Source: Halobacillus salinarum
Lineage (GTDB): Bacteria; Bacillota; Bacilli; Bacillales; Halobacillaceae
NCBI RefSeq assembly: GCF_022919095.1
Contig: NZ_CP095073.1
Coordinates: 124,001 to 188,000, forward strand
Length of the DNA stretch: 64,000 bases
Reading direction: 5' to 3'
Position numbers and translations under genes: made by a program. Positions 18,396 through 28,359 of this stretch are shown here, one piece after another. How positions within the stretch are numbered: the stretch's first letter is position 1; the number at the start of each line of letters is the position of its first letter. The notes beneath the pieces were generated by a model. The model made no database searches. It worked only from the letters and a program-made list of their open reading frames with translations, and was not told where the DNA came from.

Positions 18396-19285
18396 GCGGT
18401 TTCCACTCCTTCACAATAGTTGTCTATAGTATCACTGGTAAAAATAGAATAGTCATTCGCTATAAGGATGCAGGCTAGAGCAGGTCTATGTTTTTTTAAC
18501 CATTCCATACTTTCTGTGGCATTCATCATACATAGTACTTTCGCGAACACCTCGGCTTCTGGTGCTGAAGGTGCGAACACTGTCGTCTGTACTACGTCAG
18601 AAACTGGATTTTTCCCGGTTTGTCCATTTAATAGATGATGTTTCTCACCGTCTAAAGTTTTCCAGCGCCTGTACTTTACGCTGGAAGTTGCTAAAGCTCC
18701 AGCCTGCAAAGTGATCCGGGCAATATCTGTTTCGAAATCGAACGGATTTGTGATCCCGATGACCTGTGGTTTAAGAAAACGAAAACGCATGTCACCGCCT
18801 GCATTAATAACACACTCTTCCCCTTGAGCCAGTAAAAACCCTTGATCAGCACTCCAGCCTTTTACGAATCCGCCTGGATCAATTTCCATGTTCGCTATTT
18901 TCTTTACTTTTGGTTGACTGGGGTGGAAAAGGATTGATTCCCCATGGACAAAAGGTGTATAAGGCTGAAAAGAGCTGTTTTTAATTCTGGAAAAGGAATG
19001 CTCATACCCCAATGCTTTGATATGGGCTCCTAAGTAAGGGTTGAACAATGACTGGGTAAGACTTTTATACTTGTCCATCTCTTTTAAAATGAAATAAAAT
19101 TCTTCTGAAACGTCCAACCATGTATTGGACACGGTTTGATCATTTAGATGAGAAACCTCACTACTTTTGATAAACCGTGAATATTTTGCTTCAGCACGGT
19201 GAAACCACTTTTCCAATGCTTCTGGATTATCAGCTTCGATGCTGAAAACTGTCCCCATGCAAGGAAATTCCATTCGCCTGCTCAT
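18353..19285 (-). CDS. apbE: ApbE family FAD:protein FMN transferase
   Basis: 310 aa. It opens with MGTVFSIEA, as in ApbE (MGTxxxI), and has DPGGFVKGWSAD and NAGGDMRFRF, the FAD-binding core, and LLNGQTGKNP. ApbE enzymes attach FMN covalently to Thr/Ser of target proteins. No lipobox or signal peptide is visible, so it may act in the cytosol, unlike many exported ApbEs. It starts 4 bp inside the end of a small secreted-protein gene and overlaps the ferric-reductase gene. The target protein is not evident nearby. Confidence 0.85.
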   Translation of the reverse strand: MSRRMEFPCMGTVFSIEADNPEALEKWFHRAEAKYSRFIKSSEVSHLNDQTVSNTWLDVSEEFYFILKEMDKYKSLTQSLFNPYLGAHIKALGYEHSFSRIKNSSFQPYTPFVHGESILFHPSQPKVKKIANMEIDPGGFVKGWSADQGFLLAQGEECVINAGGDMRFRFLKPQVIGITNPFDFETDIARITLQAGALATSSVKYRRWKTLDGEKHHLLNGQTGKNPVSDVVQTTVFAPSAPEAEVFAKVLCMMNATESMEWLKKHRPALACILIANDYSIFTSDTIDNYCEGVETAWTSQPGNGQEFQG

Positions 19286-19557
19286 GAGTGTCCCGTTCTC
19301 CTGTCCGATGGCTCCATCCCTTGAAAACCTCGATCTTCTTCTTGTTCAAACATGCCATTTGGGTCTCCATTATTGAATTCATCACCGTCATCCCCATCTC
19401 CAAAAGGAATGGAGTCTTGAGATTTTTGCTGCTCAAACCCTGATTCGGGAGTACTTTGTCCTACCACATTATGGTTTTGAACGAACCCAATAAAAGATGC
19501 TGCTGTCACAGCAGCTGTTATACCTGTAAACCACTTCACTGTCTTTCTTTTTTTCAT
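19282..19557 (-). CDS. Small secreted or membrane-tethered acidic protein, unknown
   Basis: 91 aa. A basic start MKKRKTVKWF is followed by a hydrophobic segment (to about residue 27) and then a strongly acidic, Asp/Glu/Gly/Asn-rich tail (FGDGDDGDEFNNGDPNG). No known domain and no Cys are seen, nor a clear S/T-G-A-S/T flavinylation motif. GGAGGG lies seven bases before ATG 19557. It overlaps apbE by 4 bp, so it is part of that operon. It could be a cation-binding or electron-acceptor-linked surface protein; function unknown. Confidence 0.65.
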   Translation of the reverse strand: MKKRKTVKWFTGITAAVTAASFIGFVQNHNVVGQSTPESGFEQQKSQDSIPFGDGDDGDEFNNGDPNGMFEQEEDRGFQGMEPSDRRTGHS

Positions 19558-19631
19558 ATATTTACCCTCCATTCTCAACTCTTTCTTCGACTATAGCAGC
19601 CTAAAATGAAAATCAACTGAAATTGATTCAT

Positions 19632-19664
19632 AAAAAAATGTCAGCATCTAAAAGATACTGACAT
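19632..19664 (-). terminator. Terminator of the oppA-like gene
   Basis: Minus strand: ATGTCAGTATCT, short loop, AGATGCTGACAT, then T7. One mismatch in the stem. Confidence 0.85.
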
Positions 19665-19674
19665 CCGCTTAATG

Positions 19675-21345
19675 CTATTCATTTCCTTCAATATAAGCAT
19701 ATTTGTATGTGTAATCAGGACCCATTGGATTTGCGGTAACCCCTTTGACATAAGGCTTCCAAAGCTGTGCTTTTGCGCGCTGGTAGAGAGGCGCAATCAC
19801 TGCATCGTCTTGAACTAGCTTTTTCTCAGCTTTCAAAAAGGTTTCGAATCGTTCAACAGGTTTCTGTGCTAATTCACTGCCTGCCTTTTTAATCAACTGA
19901 TCATACTCTTCATTGGAATAGCCGGTTTTATTGTTTCCTCCGTCCGTGACCCATAAATTAAGGAAAGTATTCGGATCAATATAATCTGGTCCCCATCCAT
20001 AATTTTCGATGTCATAATCCATTTTCGAATCACGTTCCAGCCGGACTTTGAAAGGAACGCTTTCTACTTTAATGCTTAACCCGTCCAGTTGTTCAAGCTG
20101 ATCTTTAATATAAGCATCGAGGTTTTTTGCGACCTCTGTATCCCCGCCTAAGTAACGGAGCTCTACGGTATCGACGCCGGTTTCTTCCTTCGCTTTAGAC
20201 CAAAGCTCTTGTGCCTTGTCCAGGTCATACTCTACAAGCTTCCCATTGATCTCTCGAAAATCTTTGTCTGTTTCTGGATGTTTCACAAAATTTCCCGGCA
20301 CGTAACCTCCGATCGGGAGAGAACCATTGTTTAAAATAACATCGGCCATGCTTTGTCGATCAATCACCATTTGGACCGCTTTACGGGCATTGAGATTAGA
20401 AAGCAGCTTGTTCTTCTGATTCATTTTTAAAAAGAAAACCGTTGGCTCTTCTTCTACCTTAAATTCATCAGAGGACCGGTATTCATCGACAAACTCAGAG
20501 GACAAATTTACCCGGTCCGTTTCATCGGTTTCGTATAAATTCACGGCTGAAGCGGTATCCTTGACCACCTTGACATTGATTTTGTCCAATTTCACCTTAT
20601 CCGCATCCCAGTAGTCTGGATTTTTTTCAAGTGTCCAGCCTTCTCCATGATTCCATTCTGTCATCTTAAACGGACCGTTGGCTAACAGCTTATCTGCATC
20701 CATCGCATACTGCTCACCTTTCTCCTCAACAAATTTCTTATTCATAGGCAGGAAGGTGCCAAAGGTCGTCATTGATTCAAAATAGGGAATGGGCTTTTCC
20801 AATTGAACTTCAAACGTATAATCATCGACAGCTTTGACTCCGAGCTGATCTACCGACTTGTCCCCTTGGGAAATTGATTCGGCATTTTTAATGACGCCAT
20901 CCATCATATATGGACCATATTCTGAACCTGTATCAGGATCAATCGCCCGCTGCCAGGCGAAGACAAAATCGTGGGCGGTGACAGGATCACCATTCGACCA
21001 GACGGCATCCTCTCTTAAATGGAAAGTCCATGTTAATCCATCATCACTGACGTCGTGTTTTTTGGCAATGCCGGGTTCAGGTTCCCCATTCTTTCCTAGT
21101 CTATATAAACCATCTTTTGTGGAACCAAGCCACTGAGCTGCCAGGGCATCAATCGTCATGGACGAATCCATTGTGGGTATTTCAGCAGAATCTGTTAGAT
21201 GAAGCACTTGCTCTTTTGACTCTCCACTCTGCTCCTTACTGCTGTCTGAGGAAGTGGATTCACTATCTCCTCCTGAACACGCCGCAAGTACAAAGGTAAA
21301 AATGAAGGATAGCACAATAAGTATGTAGCGTTCTTTCTTCATCAA
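19675..21345 (-). CDS. Oligopeptide ABC transporter substrate-binding lipoprotein (OppA type)
   Basis: 556 aa. A signal peptide ends in the lipobox LAAC with Cys23, then a Ser/Glu-rich linker and the SBP_bac_5 fold: DGLTWTFHLREDAVWSNGDPVTAHDFVFAWQRA in parts, the classic family signature. It captures peptides outside the membrane for an Opp/App-type importer. No permease or ATPase genes adjoin, so it is an orphan that must use a transporter encoded elsewhere. AGGAGGTT precedes the ATG. Confidence 0.92.
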   Translation of the reverse strand: MMKKERYILIVLSFIFTFVLAACSGGDSESTSSDSSKEQSGESKEQVLHLTDSAEIPTMDSSMTIDALAAQWLGSTKDGLYRLGKNGEPEPGIAKKHDVSDDGLTWTFHLREDAVWSNGDPVTAHDFVFAWQRAIDPDTGSEYGPYMMDGVIKNAESISQGDKSVDQLGVKAVDDYTFEVQLEKPIPYFESMTTFGTFLPMNKKFVEEKGEQYAMDADKLLANGPFKMTEWNHGEGWTLEKNPDYWDADKVKLDKINVKVVKDTASAVNLYETDETDRVNLSSEFVDEYRSSDEFKVEEEPTVFFLKMNQKNKLLSNLNARKAVQMVIDRQSMADVILNNGSLPIGGYVPGNFVKHPETDKDFREINGKLVEYDLDKAQELWSKAKEETGVDTVELRYLGGDTEVAKNLDAYIKDQLEQLDGLSIKVESVPFKVRLERDSKMDYDIENYGWGPDYIDPNTFLNLWVTDGGNNKTGYSNEEYDQLIKKAGSELAQKPVERFETFLKAEKKLVQDDAVIAPLYQRAKAQLWKPYVKGVTANPMGPDYTYKYAYIEGNE

Positions 21346-21392
21346 TTTAACCTCCTAAAGATTTAGAATTTTATGTATATTTAACCATCCGT

Positions 21393-21421
21393 ATTATATC
21401 GTTCGGCCTACTTTTGCGCAA
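21393..21421 (-). promoter_or_regulatory. SigA-type promoter for the oppA-like gene
   Basis: Minus strand: TTGCGC (21416-21421), 17 bp, TATAAT (21393-21398). It lies about 50 bp before the start codon. The 225 bases between it and sspH show no further gene. Confidence 0.65.
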
Positions 21422-21646
21422 ATCGAACTGAATCCGATAAAATCAGCAGCACGTATTACTTTTTCAGGTTACCTCGGACCAGGATGAACCTCAAGGACTA
21501 GGAAAACGCTACCATTTTAGGTAATAAGGTTCAGCACAGCTGCTCATTCAAGCTTGAATTCCTACTGTTTTTTCACATATAGGAAAAAAGTATAAATTAC
21601 GTGGGATAACAAATAGTAGAACTATTACGACGCAAGGAGGATTTCT

Positions 21647-21835
21647 ATGAAGATGCAACGGGCCCAGGAAATAGCTGCTTCTCCTGTTATGGCCGCTGTT
21701 ACTTACAACGAGGCGCCTGTCTATATTCAACACGTAGATGAAAAAACAGAAAAGGTTAGAATTTACCCACTGGATCAGCCTGAGAACGAATTGGAAGTTT
21801 CATTGCATGAATTGATTGAACAGAAACTCCACTAA
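21647..21835 (+). CDS. sspH: Small acid-soluble spore protein, H type
   Basis: 62 aa. MKMQRAQEIAASP at the start and YIQHVDEKTEKVRIYPLD in the middle match the H-type SASP family, minor DNA-associated or core proteins of the spore made in the forespore. AAGGAGG lies seven bases before the ATG. A single gene with its own terminator. Forespore (SigG) expression is expected from the family; I could not identify a convincing SigG promoter. Confidence 0.9.
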   Translation: MKMQRAQEIAASPVMAAVTYNEAPVYIQHVDEKTEKVRIYPLDQPENELEVSLHELIEQKLH

Positions 21836-21880
21836 GCTATGGAGGACAACCGCTTTTCAAGGTATTAAAAATTAAAGAAG

Positions 21881-21918
21881 AAGAGGGCGCTAAGCCAGTT
21901 CCTGCTTTGCGCCCTCTT
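21881..21918. terminator. Bidirectional hairpin terminator
   Basis: AAGAGGGCGC and GCGCCCTCTT form a 10-bp stem, extended by AAGC/GCTT after a T-T mismatch. It lies between convergent sspH and the 84-aa gene and can serve both. Confidence 0.75.
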
Positions 21919-21959
21919 AAGCGTTCGTTCCTCTATTGATTGATGATCACTCCATTAAG

Positions 21960-22214
21960 TTATTCAATGGCCTCATCGAAAAGATCTGTTAGCTTAGCCA
22001 CATTCTCATAAGTGAATTCAAATGCCATCCTTATCTCCCCGTACCCAGGTTGATAAACATAGCCCTGAACTTCATAGCTTCGATCGTTTTCTCTCACTTT
22101 AGTAAGATGGAAATACCTTTGAATATATTGTGCCATCTCTTCCAGCTTTTTGTTGCGGACTTTAATCCATTGCTCTTTTAATTCATCTGTAGGGAAATCT
22201 GATTCTTTTAACAT
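21960..22214 (-). CDS. Conserved hypothetical 84-aa protein
   Basis: 84 aa, charged and soluble, no signal peptide or known motif. It contains QRYFHLTKVRENDRSYEVQG and a C-terminal acidic helix (NVAKLTDLFDEAIE). AAAGGAGTG precedes the ATG by a normal distance, and codon use looks like its neighbours, so it is probably real. No operon partner; function unknown. Confidence 0.65.
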   Translation of the reverse strand: MLKESDFPTDELKEQWIKVRNKKLEEMAQYIQRYFHLTKVRENDRSYEVQGYVYQPGYGEIRMAFEFTYENVAKLTDLFDEAIE

Positions 22215-22535
22215 AGAGTCACTCCTTTACGGAAATAAGAGCCTGTAGCTTGAAACTCTTTCTTATAATATAAGACCTACCTTGGAAATTCAACAGGTTT
22301 TCAGAGAAAATTAATCGCCAAATTTCTATAAAAACCTTCTATAATTGCTATTACCTTTTTCTTAGATTTTTACACTTATGAACTGCTTCTTTTGAATCAT
22401 AAGTAAGATTAACCAAATAGAGAGCAAAGAAAGCCTCTAACAGACTGTGTCCAAGTTAGAGGCCTCCTGATGAAGAATTCAGAGTTCGTCTTCCATTTCT
22501 TTTCTGAACCCTTCATAAAATGCTTATATTAACCC
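22215..22535. other. Gene-free stretch between glmS and the 84-aa gene
   Basis: 321 bases, AT-rich. The only structure seen is the glmS terminator at 22424-22463 and the upstream region of the 84-aa gene. Confidence 0.6.
22424..22463 (-). terminator. glmS terminator
   Basis: Minus strand: GCCTCTAAC (22455-22463), 13-base loop, GTTAGAGGC (22433-22441), then TTTCTTTGCTCTC. Confidence 0.75.
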
Positions 22536-24337
22536 TTATTCTACCGTCACACTCTTTGCCAAATTTCTAGGTTTATCCACGTCACAGTCACGATGAAGTG
22601 CCGCGTAATAAGAAATCAGCTGCATGGGGATCACTGAAACCAATGGCGTCAGTAATTCATGAACTTGCGGAATTACAAACGCATCACCTTCTTTGTCTAA
22701 TCCCTTCATACTGATAATCATACTATGCGCCCCTCGTGCTTCCACTTCCTGGACATTACCTCGGATGGAATAATTAACATTTTCCTGTGTGGCAAGAGCT
22801 ACAACAGGAGTACCTTCTTCTATTAAAGCAATTGTCCCATGTTTCAATTCTCCTCCAGCAAAACCTTCTGCCTGGATATAGGAGATTTCTTTTAGTTTCA
22901 AAGAACCTTCAAGACCAACATAATAGTCATTACCGCGCCCTATAAAGAAGCAGTTGCGCGTGATCGTCAAGTAATCGCTGGCAAGCTTCTCAAGCTCTTC
23001 TTTCTGGTCGGTTAGAGCCTCCATGGCATTCGCTACAATGGCAAGCTCCTGCATAGGGTCAAAATCAAGACTAAGCCCTTTGCACGCGCTGTATCTACCG
23101 CCAGGATGGCGAGTACAGCCATTTGCGCAGTGTACGCTTTTGTAGAAGCTACTGCGATTTCTGGTCCTGCATGTAAATGGAGCGTATAGTCTGCTTCCCG
23201 GGAAAGGGTGGATCCTGGCACATTTGTGATTGTTAGTGCAGGATGACCTAATTTCTTTGTTTGCACAAGTACTGAACGGCTGTCTGCTGTTTCGCCGCTT
23301 TGAGAGATATAGATAAATAAAGGCTTTTCAGATAGAAGCGGCATGTTATAAGAAAACTCACTGGCCACATGAACTTCCACTGGAATTTGGGCTAATCTTT
23401 CAATAAACTGCTTTCCTAATAGTCCCGCGTGATAGCTGGTACCTGCAGCAATGATATAGATGCGGTCACAATCTTTCATCGCCTGGCGGACTTTCGGATC
23501 CAGTTTAATTTGATCTTTTTCATCCTGATACTTTTGAATAATTCTACGGATGACAAACGGCTGCTCGTCGATTTCCTTCAGCATGAAATGAGGATACGTT
23601 CCTTTTTCAATATCTGTAGAATCAAGTTCAGCTGTAAACGGCTCACGTTCCACAACATCACCATTCGTATTGTGAATTTTAACGGCACTGCGCGTTAAAA
23701 TAACCGTCTCTTTATCCATCAGCTCCAGGAACTGATCGGTGACATGAAGTGCTGCCATAGAATCACTGGCTACTACATTAAAGTCTTCTCCGAGACCAAC
23801 GAGCAGCGGACTCTTATTTTTAGCTACATAAATTTTCTCTGCATCTTCACGATCAATAAGAGCAAGAGCATAGGATCCCGTCAATAGCTGCACAGCCTTA
23901 CGAAAAGCCGCTTCTACATCCTTCATTTCATTAAAAAGGACTTCGATCAGCTGTACTACAATCTCGGTATCCGTCTCACTCTTTAAAGAAACCCCATCCA
24001 GATATTCGTCACGAATATCCATGTAGTTCTCAATAACACCGTTGTGAACGATTGTAAATCGTTCTGATGCACTTTGGTGCGGGTGCGCATTTTCTTCACT
24101 TGGTGCACCGTGAGTTGCCCAGCGCGTGTGGCCGATTCCCATCGTTGCCGATACAGACGGGTCAACGGCTTTACGCAAAGCGGCTATACGTCCTTTTACT
24201 TTAGAAACGGTGACTCCATCGTCATTTAACGTAGCGATTCCAGCCGAATCATATCCGCGATATTCCAATTTCTCAAGACCTGTTAATAAAATTTCTTTTG
24301 TATCCTTTTGCCCAATATATCCTACTATTCCACACAT
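22536..24337 (-). CDS. glmS: Glucosamine-6-phosphate synthase GlmS, interrupted by a frameshift
   Basis: Glutamine:fructose-6-phosphate aminotransferase, the entry to UDP-GlcNAc and cell wall synthesis. The first part (24337 to ~23073) starts MCGIVGYIG with the Cys2 glutaminase nucleophile, then two SIS domains (SQSGETADS). The frame then shifts: the reading changes from ...ARAKGL to nonsense, while the true continuation ..[18 protein letters not shown] is one base out of register. The rest runs to the normal C-terminus [12 protein letters not shown]. One missing base near 23070-23074 (TTAGTC where TTAAGTC would restore Gly-Leu-Ser-Leu-Asp) explains it. A ribozyme leader precedes it. Confidence 0.93.
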
Positions 24338-24551
24338 TGTGTTGTCCTCCTCATATTCTCTTCAGAGAAAAGGGCAGAGCAACACCCATTCTTCATAATT
24401 TGGCAGCTTTAACTTCGGTTCCGTACCGCGAAGCGCAGACTGAGTGATTCAGTCAGCCAGGCAGCAAAAGAATGCCAAAGGAAAAAGCCGAAGCCTCTTT
24501 ATGGATAAAACGGGGCATCGTCTGCCCTTTCCCGTTATTTTTAACCTTTTA

Positions 24552-24699
24552 CACTTTGTTCTGAAGTTTTGTACAAAGAGTCGCCTCTATGTTTTCTCTG
24601 CAGAACTAACGATTGAAGTGGGACAACCGGGAGGCATCCGCCGAAACAGTCGATGAACCTCCTCCTCGTCAACTGTGTACATCACACAGTCCTGGCGCT
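24552..24699 (-). ncRNA. glmS ribozyme-riboswitch
   Basis: On the minus strand the leader carries AGCGCCAGGACTGTGTG, then ACACAGTTGACGAGGAGGAGG, TTCATCGACTG, TTTCGGCGGATGCCTCCCGG in order. These are the conserved core of the glucosamine-6-phosphate-activated self-cleaving glmS ribozyme. Cleavage is predicted between A24699 and G24698. Downstream, GTTCTG...CAGAAC and CACTT...AAGTG form the P4/P3 arms, closing near 24552. It cuts the glmS mRNA when the product is abundant. Confidence 0.95.
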
Positions 24700-24896
24700 T
24701 TTAGATCCTGCTAAACCACGATCCTCCTTTTCCATTCCAAAATCACATCTCTTGAATTACCTTTCCTGATTTCATTAATCTTAAACGTAACAGGCAGGTT
24801 TTTCAAGCACATCTTTCATTTTATCTGAATTTATTTCATCTGGTCAATCCTAAATTTGCCTGTTTCATAAAAATGTTATTGAGCTGTAATATAGTA

Positions 24897-24929
24897 TGCG
24901 CAGGCTCACATCGCTGTGTAGCCTGCGCA
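24897..24929 (-). terminator. Hairpin after glmM
   Basis: TGCGCAGGCT and AGCCTGCGCA form a 10-bp stem with an inner ACA/TGT pairing, directly after the glmM stop. The T-run is weak, so readthrough to glmS is possible. Confidence 0.65.
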
Positions 24930-24935
24930 CCTCAT

Positions 24936-26285
24936 TTATTCCACCATGCCTAACTCTTCCTGGACTACTTGTACCACCCGGTCGACATAGGTTTCACACT
25001 CTTCTGCGGTCGGAGCTTCCACCATAATTCGAACAAGCGGTTCTGTACCAGAAGGGCGTACTAGAACACGGCCGCTGTCTCCCATCTCTTCTTCAACCTG
25101 TTGAATGGTATCTTGAATACGCGGATGGGTTTGTACCTCTTGTTTATCGGTTACGCGTACGTTTTTTAACACCTGAGGGAACTTCCTCATTTCTCCTGCA
25201 AGTTCAGATAATGGTTTACCTGTTTCTTTCATCACATTGACAAGCTGCAGAGCTGAAAGCATTCCGTCCCCTGTCGTGTTGTGGTCAAGGAAGATAATAT
25301 GACCGGATTGTTCCCCGCCTAAATTATATCCGCCTCTGCGCATTTCTTCCATCACATAACGGTCGCCTACTGCGGTTTTATCACTTTTCATTCCTTCAGC
25401 TTCAATGGCTTTATAAAAGCCTAAGTTACTCATTACTGTTGAAACGACTGTAGAATGATTCAAGGTTCCATGCTGATTCATATGTTTAGCGCATATGTAC
25501 ATGATCTGGTCGCCATCTACAATTTCGCCTTTTTCATCAACCGCAATCAGGCGGTCTCCATCTCCATCGAACGCAAGTCCAATATCTGCGCCTTTTTCCT
25601 TCACTAGCTCTTGAAGGGCTTCTGGATGGGTGGAACCTACTCCTTTATTAATATTGAGTCCGTCGGGAGAAGAACCTATGGACGAAATATCCGCCTCCAG
25701 ATCTGCGAATAAATGGGAAGCTAAGGAGGAAGTTGCGCCATGGGCACAATCCAAAGCAATATGAAGACCTTCAAAATCATAGTCAACCGTTTGTTTCAAA
25801 TGCTGAATGTATTTCTGTCCGCCTTCAAAATAATCATTGATTTGGCCGAGATCAGCTCCTGCCGGACGAAGAAGTTTATCCTCCTCCGCATCAATGAGTG
25901 CTTCCACTTCTTCTTCCTGTTGATCTGTCAATTTAAACCCATCAGGACCAAAGAACTTTATCCCGTTATCTTCAACAGGATTATGAGAAGCAGAGATCAT
26001 GATTCCAGCCTCTGCTTCAAGAGCCTTTGTCAAGTAAGCCACCCCTGGAGTAGAAATCACGCCAAGACGCATAACTTCAGCTCCTATGGATAAAAGCCCT
26101 GCATATAACGCACCCTCCAGCATTTCTCCTGAAATACGCGTGTCACGACCAATTAAAATCTTGGGCTTATTTACATTCTTCGTAAGGACATAGCCTCCGT
26201 AACGCCCCAGCTTAAAAGCCAGTTCAGGTGTTAATTCTTTGTTGGCAATCCCTCGGACACCATCCGTACCAAAATATTTTCCCAT
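24936..26285 (-). CDS. glmM: Phosphoglucosamine mutase GlmM
   Basis: 449 aa. Converts glucosamine-6-phosphate to glucosamine-1-phosphate in the cytoplasm. The active phosphoserine loop is [12 protein letters not shown]; the Mg site is [10 protein letters not shown]; the C-terminus has [11 protein letters not shown], the phosphate-binding loop. It starts [15 protein letters not shown] as in the whole family. Follows cdaR by 64 bp in the conserved cdaA-cdaR-glmM operon; GlmM is known to bind and restrain CdaA in several Firmicutes. Confidence 0.97.
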   Translation of the reverse strand: MGKYFGTDGVRGIANKELTPELAFKLGRYGGYVLTKNVNKPKILIGRDTRISGEMLEGALYAGLLSIGAEVMRLGVISTPGVAYLTKALEAEAGIMISASHNPVEDNGIKFFGPDGFKLTDQQEEEVEALIDAEEDKLLRPAGADLGQINDYFEGGQKYIQHLKQTVDYDFEGLHIALDCAHGATSSLASHLFADLEADISSIGSSPDGLNINKGVGSTHPEALQELVKEKGADIGLAFDGDGDRLIAVDEKGEIVDGDQIMYICAKHMNQHGTLNHSTVVSTVMSNLGFYKAIEAEGMKSDKTAVGDRYVMEEMRRGGYNLGGEQSGHIIFLDHNTTGDGMLSALQLVNVMKETGKPLSELAGEMRKFPQVLKNVRVTDKQEVQTHPRIQDTIQQVEEEMGDSGRVLVRPSGTEPLVRIMVEAPTAEECETYVDRVVQVVQEELGMVE

Positions 26286-26349
26286 TATACTTGACCTCTC
26301 TTTCCTATCTTCCCCTATTTGTAGTTCTGTTCCAGTCTATACCTTCTCA

Positions 26350-27330
26350 TTACGATTGGTTTTCTTCTGAATTCTCGACATCGATATCAACCTTAACCTT
26401 CTCTGGATTAATGGAAGTCACTCCTTCAGGTTTAGGTATGGTCACTTCTACAGTTTGGTCTTTATTGATTTTCGATATGTCGATAGGAATATCAGTGATT
26501 TCATTTATTGAATCAATCACATCATGAGGACCATAAATTGTTACTTCCTCAATCTGAGGAGTCATAGAATTGACCACTACTCCTTCAGGAGCGCCTCCTT
26601 CAGGTTTAAGTTCAATTGGAACTTTCTTTTTCGGTTTGCTTACTGGTACATTTACATCCACTGATGGAGGATCGACGAGCACATTCAATTCGTTCCCCTG
26701 ACCATCATAAACCTTTACGGGAGCTTCCATTTTTTCTACAGAGTCTTCCGTATTGGTTATGTTCACAATAGCTTTTACTACTTCCACTTTATCCATTACA
26801 GATTCTGCTCCTGTAACGGTGACTTTTTCAGGACTCATCTCAGCTTCTCCCAAATCAAAATCATTGCTGATCTGGCTTCCATTAATGTAGTCTACACCAA
26901 CTTGAAATTCTTTGCTTATTTTTTTCTCAATGGTAACGTCTACCGTTTTGGGCTCAATTGTTGTGGTAATTCTGTTGGATATGCCTGTATGTTGAACAGG
27001 GACATTATGGGTCCCTGGTTTAAGTCCATTTAGATCAACGTACACTGTAAAATTCTTTTGTCTTACAACTGGAGCAATGACACTCTTTGGCCCCTGAACC
27101 GTTACGCTGACGTCTTGAGGCAGCCCGCTGACGACATATTGATCGCTGTCAAATTCAACATCTAATGGAATATTGTTCATGACTTGAGTTTCTGAAGAAT
27201 TATCATTGAACCATAAAGACTGGGAATCCGGCTGGTTGTTATTCTCTAAATTCACAGACACCCAAAGGAGGACAGCCAATATTAATGAGATAATCCGGAT
27301 AAACCATGGACTCTTTAATAATTTATCCAT
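26350..27330 (-). CDS. cdaR: CdaA regulator CdaR (YbbR)
   Basis: 326 aa. One N-terminal transmembrane helix (about 10-27, FIRIISLILAVLLWVSVN) then four YbbR repeats outside the membrane, recognisable by PKxVxVTGPxxVxD-like lines (VTVTGAESVMDKV; VTIYGPHDVIDSI). It modulates the diadenylate cyclase CdaA. The ATG at 27330 has GGAGGGGG seven bases ahead and overlaps the cdaA 3' end by 8 bp, so the two are translationally linked; the longer frame is rejected. Confidence 0.93.
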   Translation of the reverse strand: MDKLLKSPWFIRIISLILAVLLWVSVNLENNNQPDSQSLWFNDNSSETQVMNNIPLDVEFDSDQYVVSGLPQDVSVTVQGPKSVIAPVVRQKNFTVYVDLNGLKPGTHNVPVQHTGISNRITTTIEPKTVDVTIEKKISKEFQVGVDYINGSQISNDFDLGEAEMSPEKVTVTGAESVMDKVEVVKAIVNITNTEDSVEKMEAPVKVYDGQGNELNVLVDPPSVDVNVPVSKPKKKVPIELKPEGGAPEGVVVNSMTPQIEEVTIYGPHDVIDSINEITDIPIDISKINKDQTVEVTIPKPEGVTSINPEKVKVDIDVENSEENQS

Positions 27331-28141
27331 CCTTATTCCCCCTCCATCCCCATGATTTTCCCGAGGAAACTTTAAGAGAGATATCAAGCTCGTTACGCAG
27401 GATTTCTTCCAGCTTCTCTTGGTCTAAATTCCGATGAAGCTCACCATTTTTTGTACAAGAAATTCCACCGGTTTCTTCAGATACGACGATAGTCAAAGCA
27501 TCAGTAACTTCGCTTATTCCCATAGCTGCCCTGTGGCGGGTTCCTAACTCTTTTGAGATAAAAGGGCTTTCCGATAAGGGCAGGTAACAAGCTGCCGCAA
27601 TAATTTGATTGTCTTTAAGTATAACGGCTCCATCATGGAGCGGCGTGTTCGGGATAAAAATATTGGTCAGTAATTCACTGGTAAGATTACCCCCTATACC
27701 AATACCTGTTTCCACATAATCTCCCATCCCAGTTTCCCGTTCTATAGTGATTAAGGCCCCGATTCTTCGTTTGGCCATATAATTACACGATTTAATAATT
27801 GCCTGGATCGACTTTTCAATGTCTTCTTCCTCAGGGGTATTCCGACTGAAAAAACTGCCTCTTCCCAGCTGCTCCAGCGCTCTTCTAAGCTCAGGCTGAA
27901 ACAAAATAATAATCCCGAGAAAACCCCAGGTGAGTGCTTGCGACATCAGCCATCTAAGTGTGGTTAGTCCAAATAAATTACTTAACAGATAGATCCCAAG
28001 GACCACAAAGATTCCTTTTAACAACTGGACCGCCTTTGTACCTTGAATCAGCATCATTAATTTATATAAAACAAACCAGACAAGGGCAATATCAATAGCA
28101 ATTAATAGATAATCTAAAAAATCACGTCCCCCATCAAGCAT
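27323..28141 (-). CDS. cdaA: Diadenylate cyclase CdaA
   Basis: 272 aa. Three N-terminal membrane helices (to about residue 90) and a cytoplasmic DAC domain with the catalytic DGA (LHDGAVIL) and RHR (GTRHRAAMG) motifs. It makes cyclic di-AMP from two ATP, controlling potassium and wall homeostasis. AAAGGAAGTG precedes the ATG. First gene of cdaA-cdaR-glmM. Confidence 0.96.
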   Translation of the reverse strand: MLDGGRDFLDYLLIAIDIALVWFVLYKLMMLIQGTKAVQLLKGIFVVLGIYLLSNLFGLTTLRWLMSQALTWGFLGIIILFQPELRRALEQLGRGSFFSRNTPEEEDIEKSIQAIIKSCNYMAKRRIGALITIERETGMGDYVETGIGIGGNLTSELLTNIFIPNTPLHDGAVILKDNQIIAAACYLPLSESPFISKELGTRHRAAMGISEVTDALTIVVSEETGGISCTKNGELHRNLDQEKLEEILRNELDISLKVSSGKSWGWRGNKDG

Positions 28142-28359
28142 GCCTACACTTCCTTTAATTGAAAATTACGAAAAGGACATGGAAATCCTAATTCCACTAA
28201 CCTGTGGCAAAAGTTAAGCCGGTCTCATTATATCACACTTCCATTTTTACGAATATTAGAAAACCTGAATTAAGGATAAAGACTCCGCTGGCAAGTTTTC
28301 ATATGACTATTGGAACCTTTCCCCTTCATCTATCTGCGACCAGATTCACTTTATTCTTC

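Noticed and set aside
21422-21640. T-box or riboswitch ahead of oppA or sspH
   Set aside because: No conserved T-box sequence or terminator-antiterminator pair could be found.
24437-24470. GACTGA/TCAGTC hairpin in the glmS leader as a terminator
   Set aside because: Short stem without T-run; more likely local structure downstream of the ribozyme.
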